A stretch of 64,000 nucleotides of DNA from a virus, in the IMG/VR virus record IMGVR_UViG_3300024265_000039, positions 22,109 through 86,108 of that record. One strand, given 5' to 3'. Positions 7,712 to 16,250 of this stretch are shown piece after piece. A program made the position numbers and the translations under genes. The notes under the pieces were generated by a model. That model saw nothing but the letters and a program-made list of their open reading frames with translations. It was not told the DNA's origin and searched no databases. The number at the start of each line of letters is the position of its first letter. Positions within the stretch are counted from its first letter, which is position 1.

Positions 7712-10081
7712 TCAGTAGATTTCATCGCGCAGTTGATCTCTAAATGTGTCATCGAAAGCGGTACTAATATCCGAGGCGGTTGTCCCATAATAGTCTTCAG
7801 TCAAATCGGTCAGGTAATCGTTATAGGCCAAACTGGGAGACATGACGACGACCAGGGCTGCGCCCATCGTTTGGCGGAATTGAACTTTTGAAGTGGAAGA
7901 ATCAATAGCACTGGCAAGCTCTTCGGCAAAGTAATCGACATAATCCGCGATATTGGCTGCTGATAGGCAAGGCCAGTCTTCCCCACCGGGGCGATCACCT
8001 GGGTCTACCGGGTCAGGGGTTTCTACCGTATCGCAATCGACGCAATCTCCCTGCTCCCCAGTATCGCCGGTCACATCACCCAAATCATTCCAGTCGCTCC
8101 CATTCGACGGTTTCCATTCCAAGTTTCCGAATTCATCTACCTGGAAATCTAGGACGTAGGAGTCGAACACGTCATACCCCCAAAGAACGCCGTCTTGCCC
8201 TGCCCCACTCCATGAATTCAGGGCAATCGTTGTTCCCGGCAGCCCGGCTGTTTCTGGGCGCACGGTAACATTCAGATGTTTGGTCAGGCTGCCCTTTAAC
8301 TGTCGCCATTCTCGATCTACAGCCAGGGCCAATGCATTCCCAGCGAAGCCCACCCCTCTCGGATCATAGGCAGCATCTATATTTAAGGCGAACCACGTAT
8401 TCCAGTCGCGTGCAGGATCAAACACATCCAGATTCCGACTTAACGGAAGCGGCAAATCCGGGGTAGGAGAATTGTCAAGCGCCATCAAATGACCGGCCTT
8501 GTCATTCAATTCATCCTGATCGATTACCAATAAACCGGGCCCCTGTGGTTTGTCCGTCCCCTGCCCTTGCGCCCCATCCCCGGCAATAGATTTCAAGGCG
8601 GCGACATCTGAGCCGTCCATATGAAATCCGTAGGCTGTATATTCACCTACACGAGGCCGATATGTCTGGGGGTAGGCGATTCGTTCCTTGATATGATCTT
8701 CTGTTAAGGTTAGCCGAGTATCCAGAGCCTCTCTAAAGACTGCGCTTTCCACGCCGGGATTGCGGAGGAAGTAAATCGAGCCATCAGAAGCGCTGCCCAC
8801 ATTACCGGAAACCGAAGTGGCTACCTCCGCCACCTGCGCTCCCAAATTTGCAGATAGGGTGTTCCATTTTGTTTTCCGTACCGGTGTGGCGTCCGGCAGC
8901 TTGTGATAGTCGAACAAGGAAAGCGCATTATAGCAATGATAATGGATCAGATACCAAACCACGAAACTGGGGGTGGCTAAATTGGTGACCACTTCCGTCC
9001 AGTTGGCCGGGGTAGCGGATTCACGTATCGCTTGCGGAGGGCAGGCTATGATTTCCATCAGTTTGTATAGGGAGGTGGTTTCCACCGATAGTTTGTTGGT
9101 GGAAAATGTTCCAGATCGGGTCAGGCTGGTAATGAACCCGGCATAGGCATTTACATACCCAGAACCGGATGAAAGCGGCTCACCATTGTACAGGCCATAA
9201 TCACTGAGCAGTACCGCACCACCATCCATAAATACGCTTTCCAACTGGTTCCCGTACACATCTAGATTCAGTTGCCGTCCCTGCAAATCCTGGCGGTCGC
9301 TGGTCAACACAAGATCATTCAGGGTCGAAAATGGAGCATTACTCCCGGCGGTTTCATTGATCCAAACCGGGCGCACCCCTCTCCGCGTAGTCGTTCCGTT
9401 TGATACAGTACAGGCCATCAGATAGAAGCCGGGGTCAAATTCAACGCCAATGGAGGAGGACGACAGTGTGCCGGATGTAAGCGTTGCCCCGGAAGCAGGT
9501 AACTCCCATAGATAGGTGAGGCTTTCGGCTACCCAGTCATAGCTGGCGCTGGCGTCAAAGGTCAAGGTGGCCTTGTCATCAGTTCCAACGAATGCCTGTC
9601 TCCACGCACCCATATTGCAAACCGGTTGCGGGTAATCGCCTTGGTTATCAAAGTCCCAATCAAATTCTTTGTAAAATACCCCCGCCGCAATGCGAGAAAA
9701 CATTGTCCAGGGAGGCATATAATCATAGATCGTAATAACATGGTCGTCGCCCAAGGCCAGCGCCTGCAACTGAGCGCGTCCAGGATCACCTTGCGCTTTA
9801 GCATCGATATAGAGCGTGGTTGATGCTGGCGCTTTACGAACAATCCCGGTGGTAACATGCGTCCCGACACTGTTCACCACCCGTACCATCTGCCCCTTTT
9901 TCACAATCGTAAGCCAGTCAGCGCTGGTGTTATCGACTGTCAGCGACGCTACCGGATACGTAATCGATACCTGATTGATGTCAGCAGTGGCGACCGGATT
10001 CAACGGCCACCGATTCAGATAAGCGTCCACGGTATGCCGGGGGGATAAAAGTCGAGCCAGGTCAGTTGCAGATAGGGCCAT
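7712..10081 (-). CDS. Baseplate hub / tail-associated protein with PKD-like insert (789 aa)
   Basis: GAGGA precedes the ATG. It directly follows the distal-tail-like gene, the usual place for the hub or tail-associated lysin of siphophages. The N-terminal 140 residues and the region about 250-560 look like hub domains, and an Ig/PKD-like module (about 165-235, DASASYD then LTYLWELP) is inserted. Near residue 680 a short Gly-rich turn (GDTGEQGDCVDC) precedes an acidic C-terminus. It ends at TGA followed by CTT, with a long open frame beyond. No peptidase or glycosidase motif seen. Confidence 0.6.
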   Translation of the reverse strand: MALSATDLARLLSPRHTVDAYLNRWPLNPVATADINQVSITYPVASLTVDNTSADWLTIVKKGQMVRVVNSVGTHVTTGIVRKAPASTTLYIDAKAQGDPGRAQLQALALGDDHVITIYDYMPPWTMFSRIAAGVFYKEFDWDFDNQGDYPQPVCNMGAWRQAFVGTDDKATLTFDASASYDWVAESLTYLWELPASGATLTSGTLSSSSIGVEFDPGFYLMACTVSNGTTTRRGVRPVWINETAGSNAPFSTLNDLVLTSDRQDLQGRQLNLDVYGNQLESVFMDGGAVLLSDYGLYNGEPLSSGSGYVNAYAGFITSLTRSGTFSTNKLSVETTSLYKLMEIIACPPQAIRESATPANWTEVVTNLATPSFVVWYLIHYHCYNALSLFDYHKLPDATPVRKTKWNTLSANLGAQVAEVATSVSGNVGSASDGSIYFLRNPGVESAVFREALDTRLTLTEDHIKERIAYPQTYRPRVGEYTAYGFHMDGSDVAALKSIAGDGAQGQGTDKPQGPGLLVIDQDELNDKAGHLMALDNSPTPDLPLPLSRNLDVFDPARDWNTWFALNIDAAYDPRGVGFAGNALALAVDREWRQLKGSLTKHLNVTVRPETAGLPGTTIALNSWSGAGQDGVLWGYDVFDSYVLDFQVDEFGNLEWKPSNGSDWNDLGDVTGDTGEQGDCVDCDTVETPDPVDPGDRPGGEDWPCLSAANIADYVDYFAEELASAIDSSTSKVQFRQTMGAALVVVMSPSLAYNDYLTDLTEDYYGTTASDISTAFDDTFRDQLRDEIY

Positions 10082-10124
10082 GATACTTCCTCAAATACGA
10101 CAAAGCGGCATAAATGCCGGGCGG

Positions 10125-11621
10125 TTATCCCGAAGGGACACGAGCATAGGCGGAACTCTGAATAGGATATGCTGTCAACTGGGTCGGGGTCACATTGGTG
10201 GCCGACACCGAAACGGAAGTTTCTGCTTCCAGGTAGGACACGTCAATTTCCGCGCCCCGTTGGGTGACCGTGCCGGAGGTGGCAGTATAGGCATAGTGCT
10301 TGCTGCCTTCGCACCGGATGATAATCGTATCGGTTGATCCGACTGCCGTTGCGTTAATCCGGTTGGTGGGCGTGCCACTGACAACACTATCCAGCTTGAA
10401 ATCCCATTGTGAGCCGGTGTAAGTCACATAGGCCAACCAATGGTTATTGGCATCCTGTTTGCGGAAATACAGTTCGACCTTATCTCCGCTAATGGGGCCA
10501 CCGGGAAGCGTGTAAGTCAGGTAAAAGAGCGCATCGCCCGGTGATAGATCACGCACATCGGAGGCAACATAATCAGCATCAGTGATATGGGCGGTGAGAT
10601 TCAGGGACGCTATATCGTACTCCGCCGTCATTGGCCAAGGCAATACCCGCACCTCTGCTTCGGTCATCTTGTACGTTTCATCGTAGGTTTGGACAACACC
10701 GTAGGCGACTTGCTCCCCCCAGTTGGAAACAAACAAAAGGTTCCCGTCCAGGAATATGAATTCTCCCGCCTCCCGCAGCACAACTGTAAGTTTGGCATCT
10801 GTAGCTGCCGTTAGCGTGGCGATCCCGGTAGAAAGTGTGGACGTATTGATAATTGGTTTTACCGCCAGGGAGGATATGAGGATACCCGATTCGAGAACAC
10901 CAGTCTGATTTTGATCGATCCCGATTTTCATGTCCCCTGACCCGGAGGTTATCTGGAAGGTATAGCAAAACATCGTCCCGGCTTCGCGGGGCATCTGGCT
11001 TGTCCACAACGCCGGATCGCTGTAATCGTTGTTGGTCCCGGCGCAAATCAGAGAACCGGAACTGACGGACAGGTCGTTTCCAGTATCGACAATAGTCCAT
11101 GTCCCCTGCCCTGCTGTTCTGGGGGAGGTGATCGGCGCAGCCTCGTCAACGCTGAATTGATCGTAGAGCAATTGTACATAGATTTGGGTGCCCAGCACAC
11201 AATCAATAGTGAGCGTGTACCCACCACCAACCGGCGAAGTAGATTCCTTGATCGTGCCGCGTTGGGCCGTGGCCTGATAATATTCCCATTGACCGCTCTT
11301 ACGGCTGAAAGTACGAGCGGTCACCAACCCGCTATAAGAAAGCGCAGCAAAAAAAGTGTCCAGAATGAATTGCACCTGTAAGGGGGTAAGCCCGGTAAAC
11401 ACCCAAGTGAAGTTCGGGCGACCATACCCTCCACGCAAACCGGACAGGGATGTGACCGTTTCCTCGGAGTCCATCACCACATCTGCTTCGTTGCCGGGAC
11501 GCACCCAGTCCCGGCCCGGCGCTTGATCGTTCTGGCGCGGCCAGTTTTCAATCGCATAGGTGGCGGTTAATTTGTCTGCATCAATGTGCCCTGCTGAAAG
11601 GCGGTATCCTGATATGGTCAT
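10125..11621 (-). CDS. Distal tail-like protein with carbohydrate-binding module (498 aa)
   Basis: AAGGTG precedes the ATG, and the gene sits immediately after the tape measure gene, the normal position of the distal tail protein. The first 145 residues resemble a compact tail-completion domain. Two beta-sandwich stretches follow (about 160-320 and 330-490), the latter with LamG/CBM-like strands. Probably a Dit-like tail-tip protein that also contacts the host surface; the assignment rests on order and fold impression. Confidence 0.6.
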   Translation of the reverse strand: MTISGYRLSAGHIDADKLTATYAIENWPRQNDQAPGRDWVRPGNEADVVMDSEETVTSLSGLRGGYGRPNFTWVFTGLTPLQVQFILDTFFAALSYSGLVTARTFSRKSGQWEYYQATAQRGTIKESTSPVGGGYTLTIDCVLGTQIYVQLLYDQFSVDEAAPITSPRTAGQGTWTIVDTGNDLSVSSGSLICAGTNNDYSDPALWTSQMPREAGTMFCYTFQITSGSGDMKIGIDQNQTGVLESGILISSLAVKPIINTSTLSTGIATLTAATDAKLTVVLREAGEFIFLDGNLLFVSNWGEQVAYGVVQTYDETYKMTEAEVRVLPWPMTAEYDIASLNLTAHITDADYVASDVRDLSPGDALFYLTYTLPGGPISGDKVELYFRKQDANNHWLAYVTYTGSQWDFKLDSVVSGTPTNRINATAVGSTDTIIIRCEGSKHYAYTATSGTVTQRGAEIDVSYLEAETSVSVSATNVTPTQLTAYPIQSSAYARVPSG

Positions 11622-11630
11622 TTTATCACC

Positions 11631-14081
11631 TTAGAAAATTTGCCCACGAACACCCTTGGGGGCGTCTTTCGTCGCCTGAATTATGGTGAGCGCAAATCCG
11701 CGCATCCCCTCACTGAATTCAGTATGGGAGATTCCCCCCAGATTAACATCCCCAAAATTAAACTCATAAGCCGGGCCGCCACCAAGCCCACTGGGGATAC
11801 CCTGGCTCGGCTCGAATGGGATGACCAGTTCCGGCCCAGCTTCACCGGCTACCAGCAGCGTCGGCTCATCGATGAGCGCTCCACGAGCCGCCGCTACTCG
11901 ACGGCGGCCACGACCACCGCCACCCTTACCACTGGAACTCGCCTTAGAGAACATATCCTGCAAGATTTGCACCATCGACTGTGCGCCAGCACCCATAATG
12001 TCTACCAGGGCTTGCTGCGTATCCTGAGTGATTTCCAGTTGCGCTTGGCCGCCAGACTGGATGATGTCAAGGGCGGAACGCTCCCGATCTTCGAGCAAAT
12101 CCATTTCCTTCTGGTGCCCCTCTTCCATCTTTTCCAGTTGGCGCTCCCGATCCAGTGCTTTCTCTTCATCTTCGACTTTGCGCCGTTCGGCTTCTAGCTT
12201 TTGTTCTTCCTCGTAGCGTTCCTTCTCTTCATCCAGCCGCTCCTGCGCCTGCTCAAATTCTTGCTCTTGTTGCTCCTTATAGGCTTTCTTCGCCTGCTCC
12301 CGATCCTTCTGGTACTGGGTAATCAATTCCTGCCTGCGAGTATCCGACTGCGTGCGCAGTTCGGCCAGCTCCTTCTCGAAGGCGACGCGGCGCTCCTCGC
12401 GGCTCTTGCCGAATTCGCGTTCAGCTTCCGATACCTGTTCCGCATTGTCTTCCTCAGCCCGGCCCATCTCTTTCTCATGGGCGCGTTGTGCTTCCAGGAA
12501 GGCGACCACGTTGTTATTGGCTTCAGCATCGTTCAATGCGTCTAGGTGATCTTCCAGCATCCGCTTCCGTTGCTTCTGCCACTCGGTCTCCGCCTTAGTC
12601 ATCGATTCTAAATGGATGGATAGTTCCTCGGTGCGAGAGGCCATGTACTGGGCCGATAGTTCCGCGCCCTGGCTTGCCAGTTCCGGCCCGATGGCGGCCA
12701 TCTCCTCCCGGAACTGAGTCTCAAGCTGGAGCATATTCTTGCCATGTTCTTCGGCCATCTCTTCCGTGCGGTCGTAGTAGTCATCGTGGATGTCAGAAAG
12801 CGCGTTCGTATGGCTTTCGGCGGCAGCTTCGTCTGCCCGTTGTCGTTCCCGGCCAGTCCGGGCATCTTCCCATTTAAAGTCGTCGGCAGTATCGGCCAAT
12901 TCCTCGGCGAAGTCGGCAATGCTGCTTTCAGCATCTGCACGGGTAGCAGCTAGATCGCGTTCCGCATCATCGACCCGCCTGGCCGCCGCTTCCGCTTCCT
13001 CACGCGCTTTCACATCATCCATGATCTCCTGACGCAGCGCAATTGCAGCATTATTATCAGCAATTTCTTTGTTCCAGCCGCGTATTTGCTCGGCTGCATC
13101 ACCGTAGACGTGGCTTCCGCCAGCCCAATCAGTGACAACAGAGCGTATCTGATCCCATGACCCAGTGTTTTCTGCGATGTCATCTGTAGCCCCTCGTATA
13201 GACTCTCTAACATCCTCATTGGCCGCTTCGTATCCCCGAATATCATCTGTAAGGGATTCTGTAGTACCGGACTCCAGAAGATCGTTTCGCTCCAATTCCA
13301 GGTCTAGCGCATCCTGCTGGGCTTCTAGATTTTTACGAATCGCGGCTGTGGACTTCCCCATCATCGCGTCAAATGCCGTCATACCCAAGTTGATACCGGC
13401 GATGGCTGCCGTAGCTGGCCCTGCCGCTTTGCTCAGGCCCCCCAATCCCTTACTGGCAAATTTGCCCAGTACGTTGTTGGATTGCCCGGCCATTTGTGAC
13501 ATGTTGCTGAAGGTTGACGAAAGCTGATCGCCGGTTGACATAAGATTGGACATTTCGTTCATGGCATTGCCCAGGCCGGAGTCGTAGCCAGCGAACTGGG
13601 AGAGAGATTGGAGCATTCCAGAAATCTCACTGCCAGGGCCCATACCAAACCCGCCGCCCATACCGAAATCGTCCATGCCGCCAATATCGCGTTTTTTTGA
13701 TATACGCCCTGTTTCGGCAAGCTCTTTGTTGTATTCTTGTTGGACTAAAATCAGATCGCCCAGTTCTGATTTTAGCTCTTTCTCGCGATCAATCAGGACT
13801 TGAACCATGTGGTCTGGGGCATTTGCCATTTCCGTATGGAGTAATGCTAGGTTGGTCCCTACGTCCTCAATGCGGAAATCGAGTTCACTGATTGCATCAA
13901 GGCTATCTTTAGCTGATAGCGAATCCCCACCGAAACCACCAATTGCCCCCCAAATTCCACCAGACTTCTGAAGGGCCTCAAGCAGGTTCCCTACCCCGCC
14001 GAGGGCGTCCTGGAATATCCCTAATTTCTGAACAGCATCATCAGCGTCGGGGATTTCTAAACTGAAAATAGATTCGGACAT
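11631..14081 (-). CDS. Tape measure protein (816 aa)
   Basis: The C-terminal segment IDEPTLLVAGEAGPELVIP (about 722-740) is a hallmark of phage tape measure proteins. A Gly/Met-rich, weakly hydrophobic N-terminal third (about 130-260) precedes a very long charged coiled coil (about 330-690), which sets tail length. At about 1.5 angstrom per residue an 816-residue helix implies a tail of the order of 120 nm. GGAGG lies 9 bases before the ATG. Unusually, the chaperone genes that normally sit next to it are about 7 kb away. Confidence 0.9.
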   Translation of the reverse strand: MSESIFSLEIPDADDAVQKLGIFQDALGGVGNLLEALQKSGGIWGAIGGFGGDSLSAKDSLDAISELDFRIEDVGTNLALLHTEMANAPDHMVQVLIDREKELKSELGDLILVQQEYNKELAETGRISKKRDIGGMDDFGMGGGFGMGPGSEISGMLQSLSQFAGYDSGLGNAMNEMSNLMSTGDQLSSTFSNMSQMAGQSNNVLGKFASKGLGGLSKAAGPATAAIAGINLGMTAFDAMMGKSTAAIRKNLEAQQDALDLELERNDLLESGTTESLTDDIRGYEAANEDVRESIRGATDDIAENTGSWDQIRSVVTDWAGGSHVYGDAAEQIRGWNKEIADNNAAIALRQEIMDDVKAREEAEAAARRVDDAERDLAATRADAESSIADFAEELADTADDFKWEDARTGRERQRADEAAAESHTNALSDIHDDYYDRTEEMAEEHGKNMLQLETQFREEMAAIGPELASQGAELSAQYMASRTEELSIHLESMTKAETEWQKQRKRMLEDHLDALNDAEANNNVVAFLEAQRAHEKEMGRAEEDNAEQVSEAEREFGKSREERRVAFEKELAELRTQSDTRRQELITQYQKDREQAKKAYKEQQEQEFEQAQERLDEEKERYEEEQKLEAERRKVEDEEKALDRERQLEKMEEGHQKEMDLLEDRERSALDIIQSGGQAQLEITQDTQQALVDIMGAGAQSMVQILQDMFSKASSSGKGGGGRGRRRVAAARGALIDEPTLLVAGEAGPELVIPFEPSQGIPSGLGGGPAYEFNFGDVNLGGISHTEFSEGMRGFALTIIQATKDAPKGVRGQIF

Positions 14082-14210
14082 CTACCATGTCCTCCGTAAA
14101 CAAGAAAGGCCCGCATCGAATGCACGACACGGGCGGGGCGGAAACGCGCAGCCCAAAAGTCCTACCTTAATTCTATACCTAGGAGGGGGGTGTTGTCACC
14201 ACGCAGTGGA

Positions 14211-14238
14211 TTGCGCTTGCCCCAGAGAATAGTATAAG
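14211..14238 (+). promoter_or_regulatory. Sigma70-type promoter for the 189-residue membrane protein
   Basis: TTGCGC (14211-14216) is separated by 16 bases from TATAAG (14233-14238). The downstream gene begins at 14259 after AAGGAG. It lies in the divergent gap between the tape measure gene and this plus-strand gene. Confidence 0.5.
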
Positions 14239-14258
14239 ATAGAAATAAAGGAGATCAT

Positions 14259-14828
14259 ATGGCAATCAAAACGATTAACCCGGCAGTAAAGAAAATGAAG
14301 CAGGCACGAGAACTCATCCAGGCGAAGGAATATGTAGCTGCTCGGAAAATTCTCCTGACTATGGATCACCCGCAGGCCCAGAAATGGCTGGCGAAATTAG
14401 ATGACCTCTCCCCGATGGAGACTGACGCCCTACCCCAACCAGTTCCCTGGTGGCTGAATCCCTGGTTGCGGTTCGGCCTGGGGGTCGTAGCTGCTTTGTT
14501 CCTCGGCTTCGTTCTGGGAATGTCTTTTGGCGAACAGAATGCTCCCGGATACTTCTGCCAGGTCGATGAAGATTGGCTCGATATTCAGGGGCAGATCAGA
14601 AGTGATTACATCAACAGCATGAACACTTCTCTGGGCTACGCCTACGTGGTAGAGTATATTGAATATACCCCTGCCCCGGATGCCTGCGAATTGGAATGGA
14701 GCATCTGGGAATACGTTAGTGAGGGGATGATTGAGGTTGAATCTGGCAATCGGGAAATGGGGTACTTGTATATAGGAGAAGGGCTTGGTATGGCATATGC
14801 TTACCTTTTGACTACGGAGGAGAATTAA
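14259..14828 (+). CDS. Single-pass membrane protein with N-terminal TPR-like helix pair (189 aa)
   Basis: A short helical repeat near residues 11-48 (AARKILLTMDHPQAQKWLAK) precedes one strong membrane segment at about 68-88. The C-terminal part (about 95-189) is soluble, acidic and has two Cys. The HP.A..WLAKLD pattern recalls small proteins I associate with Chloroflexota; this is memory, not a search. It has its own promoter and is transcribed against the tail operon, so it is a moron-like gene. The end overlaps the ParB-like gene by four bases, tail to tail. Confidence 0.65.
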   Translation: MAIKTINPAVKKMKQARELIQAKEYVAARKILLTMDHPQAQKWLAKLDDLSPMETDALPQPVPWWLNPWLRFGLGVVAALFLGFVLGMSFGEQNAPGYFCQVDEDWLDIQGQIRSDYINSMNTSLGYAYVVEYIEYTPAPDACELEWSIWEYVSEGMIEVESGNREMGYLYIGEGLGMAYAYLLTTEEN

Positions 14829-15565
14829 TCGCCCTGCCCCACAATCTTTTCCCAGTCGGCCAGCAACTCAGTTCCATCCAGGGCGGCATAGCGCGTGCCT
14901 TCGCGCCGTTCGGTGCGATCCCCAAGGGACAATGCCTTTAATCCTCGAAAGAATTCGTCTTCGTCTTTGAAAGATACATAGATCATAAAATCTGCCCCAC
15001 CCCCATCAAAGTCGTCGGAGGTGTCGTCAACGGTCTTTTTGTCTTCGAACGCGCCAGTGTAGTCTCCGTCACGCTTCATTTGCTCAATAGCATCATTGAG
15101 CAAATCATCATCAAATCCGGTCGCTTCGTAGATCGTCAAATCGCATCCACGTAAGGCTTCCAGCAATGGGATAAGGGCATTGGGGTTATCTCGCCCCCGG
15201 CGGCCTGTTTGATTCTCGGCCAATGCATATCCAATCGCTTCTTCTCGCGTGTCCAGGTGGGAAATATCGCAGACAGATACCTGCCATATGCCCTCATCGA
15301 CTCGCAACCGTTTACTTTTCTTGATCGCAGTATCGATGCGTTCCCGGTCTTCCCCTCTATTATGCATTGCTCGTATAACCAGTAACGCCTTTTTACGATG
15401 GTTCCCGGCCATTATTTCACCGGCCCAGACATTCAGTTCGTCCTGGAACCCAAACCTCAAAATTGAGGTGATGATTCCTCCGATATCTCCTTCGTTTGGA
15501 TTGTCCTCCCACACTTCCAGGTCGTCGATGTTACGCCAGTCTAGTTCAGTCGGTTCAGCAGCCAT
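14825..15565 (-). CDS. ParB/Srx-superfamily nuclease-like protein (246 aa)
   Basis: The N-terminal domain has the ParB-like pattern WEDNPNEGDI, ILRFGFQDELNVW and IMAGNHRKKAL (GNHR at about 54-57), the nucleotide-binding core of phage ParB-like proteins. The C-terminal part is acidic and helical. I place the start at ATG 15565 behind AAGAGG, rather than a longer start inside the upstream gene. It follows a 69-residue DNA-binding-like protein with its own promoter, so the pair may be regulatory or nick/cleave DNA. ParB-like phage proteins have varied roles and none is fixed here. Confidence 0.7.
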   Translation of the reverse strand: MAAEPTELDWRNIDDLEVWEDNPNEGDIGGIITSILRFGFQDELNVWAGEIMAGNHRKKALLVIRAMHNRGEDRERIDTAIKKSKRLRVDEGIWQVSVCDISHLDTREEAIGYALAENQTGRRGRDNPNALIPLLEALRGCDLTIYEATGFDDDLLNDAIEQMKRDGDYTGAFEDKKTVDDTSDDFDGGGADFMIYVSFKDEDEFFRGLKALSLGDRTERREGTRYAALDGTELLADWEKIVGQGD

Positions 15566-15566
15566 G

Positions 15567-15776
15567 CTATGCCTCTTTCTCGTTTTGTCGTTCCCAGGCA
15601 TCAATGTCATTGCGGAGGTTCATCCCGGCTTCAATGTCCTCCCGACCCTGGCCGATTGCATCCAGGAGATAATGGATCGCCATATCGTAGGTTATCCCTG
15701 CTCCACGACAGAATTCCCGAATCCGGTGCTGCGTATCTGGGCAAACGGACAATCTTCTGGTAGTTTTCTTCGACAT
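15567..15776 (-). CDS. Small ribbon-helix-helix-like protein (69 aa)
   Basis: GGGAGG precedes the ATG. The N-terminus (KKTTRRLSVCPDTQHRIREF) has the strand-then-helix look of a ribbon-helix-helix or CopG-like DNA-binding protein, followed by a second helix. It is the first gene of a two-gene unit with the ParB-like gene, whose start lies just past its TAG. Probable regulator; uncertain. Confidence 0.6.
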   Translation of the reverse strand: MSKKTTRRLSVCPDTQHRIREFCRGAGITYDMAIHYLLDAIGQGREDIEAGMNLRNDIDAWERQNEKEA

Positions 15777-15826
15777 ACTTGCCTCCCAAAAATAGAGGGA
15801 TTGGGACTATACATATTCTAAGAAGT

Positions 15827-15855
15827 ATAATATGATATAGCTATAGGAAAGGCAA
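15827..15855 (-). promoter_or_regulatory. Sigma70-type promoter, minus strand
   Basis: On the minus strand TTGCCT (15855-15850), a 17-base spacer and TATTAT (15832-15827) form a near-consensus promoter. It is placed to drive the 69-residue gene and the ParB-like gene. The AT-rich stretch also contains TATACT and TATATC alternatives. Confidence 0.65.
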
Positions 15856-15877
15856 GAGTCATTGTCTTTCAAAATAA

Positions 15878-15910
15878 TCAAAAAAGGCACTGCGAACAAC
15901 AGTACCTTTT
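15878..15910 (-). terminator. Hairpin with T-tract, minus-strand terminator
   Basis: AAAAGG.ACTG pairs with CAGT.CCTTTT around a short loop, with one mismatch, and on the minus strand the stem runs into a T6 tract. It would insulate the RHH/ParB promoter from minus-strand transcripts arriving from the right. The remaining bases to 16040 show no clear gene. Confidence 0.5.
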
Positions 15911-16040
15911 GCGAATATCGGTGATAGGATCGCGTCGGGCAATCCAAGATTGTATGCAGTATGACATGCTCCATCGTTCCTGTCAATGGTTTTTCATTGC
16001 GGCTTGATTGCTGCACCTCAAATGGAGGATAGTGAAAGGG

Positions 16041-16250
16041 ATGATGAACCCAATGAAATATCCAGGCAACCCCCGCATTCGGCTCCAAGTAGCCGCACGG
16101 GAAATGAGACAACACCCGAAAAGCAGCCCGGAATACCGAGAGGCCGAACGGCAATATTTGGCGGCCCAAATGGTGGTTCGGCGGCGATATTCCATCCCCC
16201 CATCCGGTAGCATCAAACAGATTTTACAGGGAGACCCGTCATGGTCATAA
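16041..16250 (+). CDS. Small basic protein upstream of the ERF gene (69 aa)
   Basis: Start is ATG 16041 (or 16044) with GAAAGG just ahead. The frame ends 10 bases inside the ERF gene, so the two are coupled. The protein is basic and rich in Arg, Pro and Gln, with a helical middle (SPEYREAERQYLAAQMVVRR). No family recognised; by position it may assist recombination or DNA binding. Confidence 0.5.
   Translation: MMNPMKYPGNPRIRLQVAAREMRQHPKSSPEYREAERQYLAAQMVVRRRYSIPPSGSIKQILQGDPSWS

Noticed and set aside
7712-7714. Selenocysteine or reassigned UGA
   Set aside because: No selenocysteine machinery or obvious SECIS hairpin is visible, and TGA serves as a normal stop in many overlapping gene pairs here.
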